From assembly GCA_022315425.1 (NCBI GenBank), contig JAIUPT010000008.1, forward strand, positions 637,541-701,540: a stretch of DNA of 64,000 bases. The letters are read 5' to 3'. This DNA comes from Pseudevernia furfuracea (Eukaryota > Ascomycota > Lecanoromycetes > Lecanorales > Parmeliaceae). A model generated the notes under the pieces. The model was not told the DNA's origin, ran no database searches, and worked only from the letters and a program-made list of their open reading frames with translations. The position numbers and the translations under genes are program-made. This document shows positions 32,546 through 45,310 of the stretch, in pieces (positions within the stretch are counted from its first letter, which is position 1; each line of letters starts with the position of its first letter).

Positions 32546-34492
32546 TCACACTTCCGCTTTCTCCACGTCTCTCTCCGGATCTTGCAATCTTGAACCATCC
32601 CCTTGTACATCCGATCTTGCAGCCTCCACGCCTTCAGGCTCCATTGTCGGTTGGACTTCCTTTTCAGAATCACCAGAGTCACTCTCCTCGTCCTTGATAC
32701 TCTCATCTTCCGGCTGCCTTCGCTTGATCTTAGCCATAACCTCAGCCGCTTCTCTGGCGAATTTACACTTCTTTCGGATGACAGGTCCATATTTGTAGAA
32801 CAAGTATGGGAATGGCACACAGGCCAAGGCCAAGAAAGCTGGAATCGTACTCGCCCAATGAATACCGAGGTTGTCGTACATGTATGTCGTGAAGAGAGGG
32901 AATATCGTTCCAAACATGCTTCGTAATACGGAATTGGCAGCCAGCACACTAGCCGCGTAAATAGTGTACGAGTCGATGAGGTAGTTCATAATCGACAGGA
33001 AGACTAGAACCATGCCGAAGCCGAATGGTGCCGTAAAGATAATGCTCACAATCCAGTGGATGGAGGGGTAGTTGGTCCAAGCAAAGATGAACAGTCCAAT
33101 GGGAATGCAGACGCTACCAATCATGGCGGGCGGTAGTCTTGCTTCCGGTGCCGCGCCTCCTTCACCTTTCGCAATACCAGCTGCCTCAGCACGTAAATAA
33201 CGATTATTATCGGGAATTGTGTAGATGACGGCACCGATCATGCCGACTGCGACACCCAAAAATGCAAGGCCACCGATACCTTCGCTCCAGTGGCGATTTT
33301 GCTGGTACACGATTGGAAAAGCTGCGAACATCATGTAAAGGGTTCCATAGATGATGGCCATGTAGATTGAAAGCAGAAGCACGATGGGCTCTTTAAGCAG
33401 AAGCACCCACGGTCGAGATAAGGCTATCTTGAAAGATTGACTGAGCGATTGCTTTTCGCCGCGATCGTATTCGATCTTGGACTTGTAGACCTTGCCGGTC
33501 TTCTTACTCATGGCTGCTGCGCGATTTTTGAGGAGTACAGGTGCGTACGTTTCGGGGATAGTGAGTGAGCCGATGATCCAGAGGGCGCCGGTAAAGATTG
33601 CCATGAGGCCTTCAACCCAGCGCCAGCCCTCTGTTTCACCAAGAAATCCACCTACGATAGGTCCTAAGGTGGGGCCCATGAACGGTGCGGCAGCAAAAAC
33701 GGACATAGCAAGCCCACGCTGAGATGCGGGGAACATGTCCTTCAGGATTTCGGAGTCAGCAAAAATCTATTAGGATATAACTTGACTTGGCTTGCTCCCG
33801 CAACATGTCTTGCGGCCTAGAACGCAATCTCAACAGGACCAAAAAAACTCGAAAAACATGACTTACCGCGATGACACCGCCGGCATTCGTCAAAGGCGAA
33901 GAGCCAAAAGCGCCGGCGAAGAAGCGGAGGATAATAAGAGTCTGTATGTTTTGGGCGCCAGCAGCTCCTGCGTTGAAAGCCGTAAGAACGCCGTAGGTGG
34001 TGAAGAAGAGGATTTGCCGGCCATAAAGCTCGGATAGAGGGGCCCAAAGCAAGGGGCCAATGGCGAACTATGATTGCATTAGACTTACTTTCTTATGCAC
34101 TTGTATCACTCTGTACTCACACCCAAGACGAAGAGTGAGACTCCTAATACGACAACTTCATCGCTCGTGTGAAAGCCAGATATGATCTGATCCACACCAC
34201 CAGTATATGCCGAGGAAACAAAGGCTACGGCCAATGTTGCAAAAGCTACCAAAAGTGTGATTGCCCACTTTTTCCACATGGCAAAGCCCATTGGATCTCG
34301 AGGATCGTTGGGTATGAACTCGACGCGGTAGGGGTCTTCTTCTGTGCCTGATCCATTGTACTTGTGGTTCAGAACGGCAGGGGTAAGGAGTGCGTGAGAT
34401 GAGACGAGTTGCCAGTGACTTGGTCGTGTCGTTTTTGATTGAGAAGCTGCATCGACATGTGTCAAGGTATCGGACGAGGTATGGCTAGGCAT
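32546..34492 (-). CDS. MFS transporter, DHA1 family (polyamine/drug exporter type)
   Basis: Proton-coupled plasma-membrane antiporter of the TPO/FLU1 type by sequence; the substrate is not predictable. Exons on the minus strand: 34121-34492, 33867-34067, 32546-33739, giving 588 residues. A cytosolic N-terminus precedes the family signature DPRDPMGFAMWKKW. Twelve membrane segments can be placed, the first as ITLLVAFATLAVAFVSSAYT. MFS motif A-like GPLLWAPLSELYGRQ lies after the first join; the second join gives GGVIADMFPASQRGLAM, the usual DHA1 sequence. Later segments include APFMGPTLGPIVGGFLGE and GMVLVFLSIMNYLIDSYTIY. The C-terminal tail is charged (KRRQPEDESIKDEES). The 127-nt second intron has an alternative in-frame acceptor 27 bases earlier that would insert IFADSEILK; I reject it because it breaks the family motif. 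Confidence 0.93.
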
Positions 34493-35922
34493 GAGGACTG
34501 GCGGGCCTTGAGGGCGGAGTTGTAGAGGTTGGAGTGGAGGAGATATGCGGGTGGATTTCCTGCTGTGGAAGAAAGGAAAGGAAACATGATGCAGAGGTGG
34601 ATATATAGGAGATTATCAATAAGAGCATCCATGATACTTTTTCTACTCATCAGTCACAACGATAGCACTAATACGAGTACTATACCCGCTCGGAAGAAAA
34701 GTTCGCGATGCAAAAATGCACAAAAGGCAATGATGATTGATGACGGTATTTTATGCTTTGCATAATTTTGTGTCTCGGCTCGGATATGGGATTTTATTTC
34801 CAGCTCAGTGCTTTTTTTTCTATTGGTTTCTAATTTCTATGTGACTTCTGAAGCATAATGTAAGTTATCAATAAAACTTACGAGTACAATATTAAATACA
34901 ATATTAACATGCACATGCTCAATGTCCTCTCGTCTTGCTGGCCATTAGGTATTACCTCTAGAGTCTAGAGTACCGTCTACCGTCAAGTTTTAGATCGATA
35001 CGTCATACGTCATACGAGTAGTACGATAGCCGTGCCGAGCAGCCGATTAGTTGCCGGTCCCTTTTGCCACGAGGAGTCAGGACTGGAGGCTCAATTCAGG
35101 CGACGGGTAACGGTAAACGGTGAACGGTGGACACAGACTAAGACTAAGACTAATGAGATAGCACCATAGTACTGTATAACTGCCACGGAGCACTGAAGCT
35201 CATCATGTTTTGATTGAGGAAATCAATATACCCCCAAGCAGCAGCTGAAAGAGATGAGTACGGATGACTAGTCAAAATGTCTCAAGAAAAGAAGACTTGA
35301 AGCTATGCAATTCTACCTGTCCAAACCCAGACTCGATCATCTTAGCCTCATAATTCCATCCACCTGAAAATCACCGAAGAAACCTGTATTCCTGCCACCA
35401 ATCCTCCCCCCCCCCCCCTTAAATACTTGCACCTCTAAAGTGCCCGGTATTTGCTGAATGCATGTGCCTGATGATTGCCCACCTTGAAAACACCACGCTC
35501 GTTGTAATGCCAATATAGCCCACGTCCAAAGTCACCGACGAAATCGTCGTGATGAAATAGAATGAACATGAGCCGTGCATTGGTAAATGTTTCGTGGCAA
35601 GCAGGAAATCGAAGAAAGAAGTGGGAGAAAGAAGCCCGAAGATGCGCGCGAACCACCATTCTAAATTGCCCACACTTTTGGTCCCCCCAACCAACACCGC
35701 TTTCTGCTACCGTATCCCGCTATGCTTGACCAGACGTGGAGATCTATCGTCATGCTTATCCTGAACAGGTCGCGTCCGCATCTAAACATTTCCCCTTTTG
35801 TTCTAATATGACCTGTCCCACTCACACAAATACAATATCCTCTCTCCCACTCACCACCCTTGCGTAATTGATTTTCTCTAGAAGCTGGCTCTTGACGCGT
35901 GAAGGGTAGAGGCTTTGCACAC
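34493..35922. other. Intergenic, no recognised gene
   Basis: About 1.4 kb between the MFS transporter start and the 3' end of the NRP1-like gene, both on the minus strand. It holds the MFS promoter and the NRP1 3' region. It contains short direct repeats (CGTCATACG near 35001-35016; GACTAAGACTAA near 35135-35150) and a C run at about 35407-35419. No open frame resembles a known family. Confidence 0.5.
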
Positions 35923-38037
35923 TTAAACGGGTGATTTGTTCGGGTTCGCGCCGTTTCTCCGAGAGTCGTCGTTCATCGACAATCCCCCAAGACCGGCGGA
36001 AAGGAAAGCAAATGGATCAGAGTTCCCATCCATGCCGCCATATGTGGTACCGCTGTAAGCTGATGATCCGTTTTGAGCACCTGTAGAAGGGGAAGGGCCG
36101 TTGCCAGCGGATGTGAATGCGGCTTCGGCAGCCCGACTGTCGAATGGCCCACCGGAATGCCCTTGGCCGTATCCAGCGCCCATAGGAGGATAGGCACCAG
36201 TCGGAGCGCCCAGACCAGAGGGCAGAGCGTATTGACTAGGTGGCCCGCCGTACTGCTGACCGCCAAAGCCACCAGAGCCGAAGCCGCCTGAGGCACCGGC
36301 AAAGGGACCTGGACCCGGGGTACCAGCCATCGATGGCGGACCCATGCTATATCCCGATGGTGGCTCAAGTGGAGACGGGAACGCTGAATCTGCTACAACT
36401 GCCGCCCCAGCACGGCTAGCACCGCAACGAAGGCAACTGACGTTCTTAGCAAAATTGTGATATCCACAACCTTCGGAGCCACATTTCCAATCGCCGGCTC
36501 TAAATGGAACCATGCCACCACCTCCACCACGTCCATGACCCATGCCATGGCCACCGTGGTGTCCCATGTGTTGTTGAGGGGGCATCATGTGCGGAGGGCC
36601 ATAGCCATAGTTTGAGTAGCCCATTGGATCGCCGCCAGGTCCTGCAGCCGGGTAGGAGCAACGGAAGCATGCTGTACGGCGCTGAAAGTTCGAAAAGCCG
36701 CATGAAGGGCAAGTCCAGTCTCCAGGTCGAGGTCGATTCTTGCTAGGAGGGAACGGCGTCAGGATCTCCGCGGCACGATCAAGCACACGGCTTGATGAAG
36801 GCGAGACCTCAATTGCTTTTTCGTTGAGAGCACGCCCATTCATGCATAGACTCTCCGCAGCCTGAGATATAGTCAGTTGCTAGCCGTTCAGAAATGCAAC
36901 GATACCTTGGGTACGAATGCTTGAAAGAAGGACATCGAGGCAAATTCGTTCACACAGAAGAACAAATAGGAGAAAGAGAAACAACCAACCTCCTCGTGTG
37001 AAGAAAAAACAGCGAACCCCGATCCAGTAGGCTTGTGCTGGTCTGGCGTACGTAAAGTCCAAAAGGCAATCGGACGACCGCCGAACTGGGTGAACCAGCT
37101 CTCAAGCTCGGACTGAGTAGTGTCGTGTGGCAGTCCGCTCATGTGTAGTACCTTGCTTCGCTCAGACAGAAATGCACGAACGTCGGCCCTTGCGTCCATC
37201 GGACGGCTTAGTACATCGGGATGCTCATGAGGTGGCTGAGACTTTCTGATGAGCCCGCGCAACACCCTAGCTAGAGTCACCGCTTCTTCCATGGCGCGAC
37301 GAGGAGACGCTGGCGCGAGAGCTTGCAAATGGAATGGGAGGTTGTGCTTTATTGGGGCGGAAGATTGTACAGGCTCGACCTCCAACGCTGCACATATGTT
37401 TGCCAGAGAGCTTGGACCGAATGGCAAAGACTCTGGGTGGTGTTGCTGCCAGCGTTGATACTCGGTACGTAGATCAAAGGTGCGAGAGTGTTGAAGGTAA
37501 GCAGGAAGCACAACAGCCTTGTCTCGCGCCTCGCGGGGAAGCTGGACGCGAAGATCCCAGGAATCGAGGGTAACGAAAGCAAACTCAAGGTTCTTGGATG
37601 TCAGATGCTCGGAAGCAAATGCGTCAAAGCGGGTGATGGCATCTCGGAACGTTCCTGCTGTCCGTACGTGCTCCCAGGTGATAGTGGTCAGGCTCGCTTG
37701 GGGAAGATTAGAAAAGAGGCAACGGATAGTATAGAGTCTGGTGGGATGTCCGAGTGACACTTACTGCAAAGCGGAGTAATGGGTGTGTTGACAGGCTTGA
37801 CGAGGACACTCTCTCGATGGATCTACCATGTTGCATATGAGCAAGCTGATCTGTTTAACCCCAAACATCACCATGACCTACCTCCTCACAATTTTTGGCA
37901 TCTAGCAAGAGCCAGCCAATTTCGATGACCTCGGCGGAGTCTTTGGTCACGTAGACGCCGTGTTCGTCGCAAGTGGTAGCAACATGAATAACCAAGTAGC
38001 GGTCAATATCAGGCTTTGCCCCCTGAGTGCTTGACAT
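35923..38037 (-). CDS. NRP1: NRP1-like RNA-binding protein: degenerate DEDD exonuclease fold, RRM, two RanBP2 zinc fingers
   Basis: Exons on the minus strand: 37882-38037, 37765-37822, 36990-37696, 35923-36861, giving 619 residues. The start is MSSTQGAKPDIDRYLVIHVA. Residues about 10-245 follow the ERI1-type exonuclease fold (VIEIGWLLLDAKNCEE, then LVKPVNTPITPLCTSLTTIT after two joins, FVTLDSWDL). An RRM follows (about 275-340: VLHMSGLPHDTTQSELESWF, GSGFAVFSSHEEAAESLCMN). Two RanBP2-type zinc fingers are clear: DWTCPSCGFSNFQRRTACFR-C and DWKCGSEGCGYHNFAKNVSC-LRC. The tail is Gly/Pro/Ser-rich and ends PNKSPV. This matches yeast Nrp1, a stress-granule-associated RNA-binding protein. The exonuclease active site looks damaged: the usual DFE triplet reads HVA. 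The symbol reflects family similarity. Confidence 0.88.
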
Positions 38038-39521
38038 CCCGATGGCCCAGGCTCCTAACGTCTTTGACGTGCAGAGCGATGTTCTTGACTCTGAGAGCAG
38101 GGTAAGCCTTGGCCTTTGTGGGGGGGGGTATTGCTTTTGTGGACAGCAGCGCGGGAGGTGTTGGGAAGGCAAGGATCGGATGGGCGGAAATGAAAGTCTG
38201 GACTGATGTACACGGGAGGTCGTGGCTGTAGGGGAGGTGCTGAAGGAGCGACTAAAGTGAGAAGGTAGGAGGGTAGAAAGGGAGGAAGTAGGGAATAGTA
38301 GGTAATGAATGATAGGAGGTCAGAGGTTTGCAATAATTGGTCGGCTATTGATGTAAAATTGTCTGTCACGAGAGAAAACAACGTGATCTCGCTTCGGGCG
38401 TTCGGGCCCTGTCGGGAACCCCACTATATCACTAGCCGTTTCACCTCCTGCAGAGTCCACTCTCTCAGTTCAGGTACTTATCATATCCATTATCAACAAT
38501 GATGATATATGTTCTCCTTCAGTTTCTGCTCAGTCTAGTATTGGTTCTACATTGTTTTTCTGTCGCCTACTATGCTCTCGTCACTTCTTGGAGTTACCAT
38601 ATTGGCTATGAGAACCCGTTTGTACATGGAAGATCATCATTGAAGCAAACCTGACTGGAGCGTTGATGGCAGTTGGCCCTGACTGACTGGTCATAATGTC
38701 CAGGCACGGCAGCAGAGACTACCATCCACTTTCAAGATGCTTGCATTCATACGAAGACGCTAGAAATTGAAACATGGGTGCTCTACCCTGAAGAAACAAT
38801 TGGAGATGATCATGCATGCGTTATATCAAAAGCTATCGGTCTAGTTATAGCCGTTTTCCCAATTCTCAAGCGCTCTCCAGTTGCACAACGGGGCTGCCTG
38901 AAAGGATTACTTGTGAAGATACCACGCCCCTTAGCGTCTCGAGAGCTGGCGTGTTGGGGCTCTTCTCGGGGAGCATGTCATCTCAATGTTGATCAGAGAG
39001 ATACGAGGATGCTCGGACATGATCTACAGCACGTAGCTGTCTGGGGGTGTAAAATTCCGAGCTTGTGGATTCACTGTGGCTCCGGGGATTCGAAGCACCC
39101 AATCACCATTACGGGGTGTCTTTTTCAAGACAATGAGTCAAATGAAAGAAAGTATCCAATGAGGAAGCTGAAGGATGCGTCAAGAGAGCAACAAAGGTTG
39201 TCACCATTTTCGAAAGCGCTCTTTGTCTAAGAATAGAGCATCTTTCGAATACTTTCGAGATGATGTAGGCTCACATTTCGAGGCAACAACTACTTGTAGA
39301 TGGAAAAGATGATCAGTGGGTGTGTGACCAGAGAGATTCTGCTTGATTTTCTAGATCACACACCACTTTCTCAACGAACACTTCACATTTTCGGTTGTCC
39401 GTACTTGGGCCAAGATAAAGTACCTAGGCTCGCGGCAAACGCGTCCCCATGCCCGACTCCCCGCATTCCTGTACTTACTCCTAACCCACACATCTCATTG
39501 GAAACGGGCATCAACAGCGCA
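38038..39521. promoter_or_regulatory. Divergent intergenic region, NRP1-like / F-box-like
   Basis: A 1.5-kb spacer between two divergent start codons. It contains a G run near 38120-38129. An open frame at 38778-39230 (150 codons) has no recognisable domain and I do not call it a gene. No other features are supported. Confidence 0.45.
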
Positions 39522-41228
39522 ATGAAACTTCTCGGCCATATCCGCTCACGATCACGTCTGAAGAGCACTGATGATCCTTCAACTTACAACAAATATCAAC
39601 CAAGGCCAGTAGACAAATCCATTGGTCTGTCAAAGTCCCATCCATCCGCTAGATTCTCGACAACTTTGCTTCACGAGCTCTTCAGCTATGTGTGCCCGCA
39701 CTCACGAGACGATTCATATGCCTCCTGCGAGGATTCGATGATCGATGGAGGATGTATGCTATGCGATATGAGAGACCTTTCACAATGCGCCTTGGTCAAT
39801 AGGCAATGGTCAGAAGCGGCGCAAAACCTTTTGTGAGTACTTTGCAGGTGGAACCCTTAGCCCAGCTCATGTTGGGCTGATTTCCCTCTTCATAGGTATC
39901 ATAATGTGCGGATCGATACTGTCCATTATTGCGACCGAGAGGCAGACCTCACTGCCAAACGTAAAAGGCGATCTTTCATTGGCCGTAATAGCGCCCCGAA
40001 AGACCCTCCGCAGGAACGCCTACACCTCTTCTCCAGGTCGGTCAGAGAGAACCAATTTTTGGCATGTCAAGTGCAGTACTTTAAAACTCCATACATGACA
40101 AGGGAGGTGTGTAAAGCAGATCTGGCACGCACGATCTCGGTCCTGCAGAATCTCCGCTATGTAGATCTGCCTGAAGGGTTTTATAACGATGACCCATCGT
40201 CGAACACTCTGAAACAGGAGCTACAGGCTCGGTGTGGAGATATTCGGCAAATGAAGTTCAACCACGGTGCAGAAAGGAGCTTTCAAATGTTGGGGCAGGC
40301 AAGACAATGGCCGAATTTACACACTCTCGAACTGTTATATCTTGCTGTGGATACGGCCACGATCACTGACGTCGTTGCCTCCCTTAAGGCGCTTCGCCAC
40401 ATTAAATTTAAAAGCTGTCAGTCGCTTGACGATAGTATGTTCGGCTCTATTCACATGAGCCCATTCCCGCCGCTGGAAGTACTGGAATTTCAAGATGTTC
40501 CCAATATCTCAGCCAAAGGACTCTTAGCTTATCTCTCTTACCCTGATGTCAAACAGGCTCTCAACTCCCTTACTCTGGCAAATACTGGTTGTTTGCCTTC
40601 GGATCTTTTCCAAATCTTGACCGCGGCTTCCTCTCTCAAAACCCTTCACGTTACGGAAAGCGTATCCCACGCGCTCCCACAGTCGCAACCCCCACCCTTA
40701 GCCTCTTGCTCGCTTCGTGTTCTCCGTTACGAGATCTCTAATGCCAATTCGTCGTTTCGGGGGCTCTCGTCCCCGTCAGATAGCTACTACTCCTGCCTTT
40801 CCAGCTCGATTCTCAGCGGTTCTTTGCCCTCTCTGTCACACCTTTACGCTCTCTCCACTTCGCTTCCGACAATGCTCCTACCACCTCCACAGCCCACTTT
40901 CGCAGTGGACCGAACCAGCAATGCATACCGGCCTGTAACTACGGTGATTCCTCACCCTCTTCGTCTCTACACTAAAGCTGTCACAGAGATGGAGTGGAAT
41001 CTTACCCTCATTAGCCCTCCAACGCCAGATCGTCGTGGTAGCGCATCGACCACAAGACCAATGAGTTTCTATCTTGAATACCAACTGAATCCCCAGTGGG
41101 GGGATAAAGGAAGAGAGAGCGTAATGGTAGGCAATGGATTTGGAGGGTTTTTGGCTGTGCCCAGTGAAGGGTCAGGGAGTCCAAAGGCCAAAAAGGGTAA
41201 TAGAGATGTCGACGCATGGATGGGCTGA
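39522..41228 (+). CDS. F-box/leucine-rich-repeat-like protein
   Basis: Exons 39522-39832 and 39896-41228 encode 547 residues. An F-box-like segment lies about residues 40-115: TTLLHELFSYVCPHS, then DLSQCALVNRQWSEAAQNLL, which continues across the intron as LYHNVRID. The pattern of buried leucines followed by CALVNRQW is typical of fungal F-box proteins, with an insertion in the middle. Residues about 150-330 carry irregular leucine-rich repeats (LQNLRYVDLPEGFY, NLHTLELLYLAV, LKALRHIKFKSCQSLDDSMF, PLEVLEFQDVPNISAKGLLA). The C-terminal third is Ser/Pro-rich with a conserved-looking TKAVTEMEWNLTLISPP and YLEYQLNPQWGDKGRES. It probably acts as a substrate adaptor for an SCF ubiquitin ligase; the target is unknown. 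Confidence 0.8.
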
Positions 41229-42180
41229 GACGCGCAAAGAATCCGAGGCAGGATCCAAGGGGAGACGCGAATAGATCCCACATACTTGGATTTCCATCAA
41301 CGTTATCTTTTTGGCAGGGGTGAGGTCTTTCGGGCACGACTTATGACTCACTGTGCATCATAAGGTTCGCTTGTGGGAGCACACTGATTGTCGAATAATG
41401 CGTGCTGGATTGTGAGATACCCTAATGCCACTTTGTTTGTTGCGTATATTTCCATTGACACCCCCCACCCCAACACCTGGATACAGCTTTCGGGCTAGTC
41501 GGGGCAGGCGCAGTCTCGAGTGCTTTAAATGCCGTGGTCTTATTACTTGTAGACTGCGTCACTCATGAATCGAATCCTCCCTCCCTTCAGGAGGCCTCTT
41601 TCTGTACACACTCGCTTATACACTCTTTCGATGCGGTGAATCTTAAACAGATTACCCTTTCGAGAGTAACGATGAAATTGATTGTGAAGAGTACATAATC
41701 GTGTTGACTCGAGAAGTGCCCCTAAAAACGCAAAGTAGATTGTATCGGGTCTGACACCCATTGTACCCGGAAGTCGAACTCAACCCCTACCCGAATGTAA
41801 GAGGGGTGTCAATGTATTAGATCCGATATTTATTCAAGTGTTCTGCTGAAAGACGAATTGTCCGACCCATTCTACGACCGTTCTCTTTACACATGGTTTA
41901 TTTTTACCGCCCAGCCTTACAGACTCCTCGAAACACCATACTTGATCAACGAAGAGCAGAACTTGACTCTGCGAACAATCCTTGCGTGTTTGGGAATATG
42001 AGCGTTTAACGATGCAAATGATGAGGGACTCGCCCTTTAATTTTCTAGCACCCCTGGGTATCATTGCCCAAGTGGGAACCCAACGTCCACGAGCCCTTCT
42101 TTCATCATTTCGCAAAAAATTGATTCCAGCAGTTTCCCTTCCTGCTGTCATGCCCCCATTGTCTTGAATGATCTGTTGCC
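41229..42180. other. Intergenic, convergent 3' regions
   Basis: About 950 bases between the stops of the F-box-like gene and the GRAM-like membrane protein gene. It has a C-rich tract at 41461-41473. An open frame of 130 codons on the minus strand (41834-42226) overlaps the end of the neighbouring gene and has no recognised features. Confidence 0.5.
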
Positions 42181-44707
42181 TTAGGGTTGAGCTTTGGTAT
42201 TGCTTAAGATTTGCAAACTCTGCCATTGCATCCCGGAATAACCAATAATGGTGTTGAAGGCCTCGTCTCTTTCCTTCATCCCCTCAAGATGCAACTTGCT
42301 CCCGTCGATAAGTTTAATCTCAAGTTGATCTGGCGACAACGAAGCCAGCTTTGAAATTCTCGACCCTTCCACTTTTCTCATCTCCGCCAGGTCGAGGTAA
42401 TTGCGCCTCCACAATTCCTTCTTCGGTAGACTTCTGACAAACCGAACTCCTTTCGAAGATATGACTAGTCGCCCAACGAATTTCTGGGACTGACATCGGA
42501 AGGATCGAATGTCAGAAGCTTCTAGAACGCTGGTCGTTGAACATGCGGTATACCAGCCTTCATCATCATCTTCGTCTTCCGAATCACTGCCCTCAACCTT
42601 GATCTTAGGCACTGTTATCGTGCGTCCAGTATACTGGTCCACTGCAGGATGGGCGAGCTCCCGGTAATGGCCTTCTTCGACCTTCTTTTCTATGATCCGC
42701 TCACGGGTGAGCTGTGCTTGGCGTCTCAAGTAGGTGAACGACCATTCTGCATTCGTCGGAATATCCCAAAGAACCCATTTGAATGGAGAAACCAGATATC
42801 GGTACTTCGGGTAGTGGGAGGATATTGGCCAGCAGAGAAAGAAAGCTCCACCAATAATGAACCAGACGATCTTCATACAGAATTCCATATCCGTAAAAAC
42901 GGATACCACGAGACAGGATGCCAAGAAATAGAGGGAGGCGACGGTCTTCTTAGGGTATTTCCAATGATAGAAGCTAAAGCATCCATCAGCGCTCGCGCTT
43001 GCATTCGTCATGGAGGTAAGTCTTCACTTGGAAAATACTTCAAGCATATTGGCCATGTCTTCCAGTTTTGTAGTCAGCATTCCTTGATTGAAATGGAAAT
43101 GGAGTCACAAAACAAAAACTATGAATATGATACTCTCGAACTATGTCTCGAAACTCCGACTGGGATATAGATTAGGAAAACAACCACTCCGAATTGTAGA
43201 CGTACCACTAAGTTGAAGCTGAACGTAAGGTCCCAGGCTATCCATGACTGGATCGAGCCAATCATTGCGTCCGTGTTTGTCAATCAGTTCGCTGAACATG
43301 TTGGCGCTGGCGCTGCTATCGAAAGCTCTCCGCTGAGATTCTCGAAGAGACTCAACAGTGTTAGGAAAATAACGATTCACAAGCACGATGTAGATGATGT
43401 AACAGTACTATTTCCTCGCGTTAACATACTTTATGGTATCCAACCGCAAGTGATATGCTTACTAAAAAGCCCATGATATGCTGGGTGTACCAGAGAAATA
43501 CATAAAGAGCGAGCCATTTGCCAGTTGTGTGGGTGTTTTCCCATCGATAGACTGCACGAACGTTCATGGCCCATGATTGCCAAGGCGCACTGGCCATTAA
43601 CAAGCGTTCAACATAACGCCTTGAACTATCAATTTCAAATGGAAGCTCGTCAAAGTCGTCAATGTATTGAGCGCTGAAGTCTTGGGTATAGTAGACAAGA
43701 TTCTATCGTGTGACGTTAGTATTGCTCTAACAACTGGAATCATGCCTCTGAGAGTTACATATCCTAGCCATTTGAACCAATCATAGCGTACGAATTCTCC
43801 ACGATGATCCCTTGTCATAAAGTATTCGTTGTCTGGGAAATACAAATGCCTCTTCGGAACTACTCTCACCCTCCTAACATGACGACTGGTCGTCCTACGC
43901 AGATTTGAGAGTTAGTGTTGTTCTTGTTGGGTATGAATGAGAAACAAGACACATCTGAAGAGCAGAAAGATTGTTTTGCTGACGAAAGCTGGAATTTAAG
44001 CAAAGAGAAAGACAATTTTGGGGCATCTGGCGCTAATTTGCAATTAAATAGGAAGGATTTACTCCGAAGTTTACGTACCACGCCGCACGTAGACTCTCAC
44101 GATGCTCTTCCATTTCTCGAATCTTTCCCCGATGACCACCAATCAGAGACTCTTGCTCCTCATCGGACGTGCCCTGTTTCGATGGGCTTGTGGACTCTGC
44201 GCGCTTGAGATTGTCGTGGGCCTGAAGAAACTCTATATCGGCTTTCTGGGAGAGGAAAGGACGCTCAGCTTTCGACAACTGACCAGCAGTGGTCCTGGTA
44301 GCCGTGCTCTTGGCAGACTTTATAGGGTGAACAACGGCGTTGCCGATAGACTGAATTGCCCCGAGCGTTTTGTCGGCCGTCTTCCCTGGGCGGAATCGCT
44401 TTTTCTTGATCAATTGGCTACTATTGAAAGCAGGATCGTTTTTCATATTGTCTAGAGGGCCTTCTTCCTCTTCCTCAGACATTTCGTCCACCGCGGCACC
44501 GTCCAACTTGAGAAGTCTCTTCGTCTTTGCCTTAGTCCACCGGGTGAGGCCGGAAAATTGTTTCCTCTTCGACGGACCTGGCATCTTGTCTATGCTTCCG
44601 TCGTCACTTGATGAAGTCTGCCCTTCCCCATGAATGTCTGTGGTCTCGGGTGCATTGACGCGCGGTGCATCAGACGCGCTCGTCTCCTGCCCTGTATATC
44701 CCGGCAT
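42181..44707 (-). CDS. Fungal multi-pass membrane protein with GRAM-like C-terminus (DUF3292-like)
   Basis: Six exons on the minus strand: 44079-44707, 43759-43894, 43463-43702, 43206-43407, 43028-43082, 42181-42973, giving 684 residues with all frames kept. The N-terminal 190 residues are charged and disordered (a run of acidic residues, SSDDGSIDKM, LIKKKRFRPGKTAD). Membrane segments lie near WLALYVFLWYTQHIMGFLYC (continuing through the join to IIYIVLVNRYF) and in TVASLYFLASCLVVSVF / KIVWFIIGGAFFLCWPIS. A short exon supplies LTTKLEDMANMLEVFSNFYH. The C-terminus has FVGRLVISSKGVRFVRSLP and QLEIKLIDGSKLHLEGMKER, a GRAM/PH-like lipid- or protein-binding fold, followed by a helix. This matches fungal membrane proteins of unknown function; DUF3292 is named from memory. 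An organelle-contact role is inference. Confidence 0.82.
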
Positions 44708-45310
44708 TCGGAAGGGTGCCTGAGAACGTAGTGGAAATAGTGGAATCAGTAGACCGGCAGTGCTACATGGTCATTCAAGAAGCATTGTGGACTGGACGCG
44801 GAAGCCTCAGGGGTGGGTCCAATCCCTTGTGTTGGGTATATTCTGGCAGTTGGAAAGCGACAGAGAGTCGTAACCTTAACAAGCTCAATGTTGTTGATAC
44901 TGTTCTTGATTCCATTTTCATCAGGGAAGAAGGTGAGAGCGTGAGTGCCAAATAAACCTGATAACCTAAGGTAATAGTGTAAGAGTCTAAAAGTAGTGAC
45001 ACGCTTGTGCATTGTTGGAAAGCTTGCTTTCAAAAACGTAAAATGAAACAGTATTTTATATGCAAAGGTATCTTATAATAACGTAGTACTTTATATCCCA
45101 ATTATTAACTCGGTAGATCTCTATACGACTTCATTCATTACAAAGAGAAGATCCTGTGGGTCCAAGTTGATACCACTTGATGGGCGCAGCTCGAAAGTCA
45201 ATGGCGAAGTTATGGTGATTTTAATGCATCACCTTTCATCTTCATGACAAGGAATTAATTATTATTGGGTAGTACACTATGTAAAACTCGTGATCTTTCT
45301 CCTTTTTCTC
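44708..45310. other. Intergenic between two minus-strand genes
   Basis: About 600 bases holding the promoter of the GRAM-like gene and the 3' region of the sulfite oxidase gene. Short frames on both strands have no family features. Confidence 0.5.

Noticed and set aside
33740..33866. Earlier acceptor in the MFS gene adding IFADSEILK
   Set aside because: It disrupts the conserved GGVIADMFPASQRG motif that the later acceptor restores.
38778..39230. 150-codon plus-strand frame as a gene
   Set aside because: It has no recognisable domain, lies in the divergent promoter spacer and has no conserved-looking splice partners.
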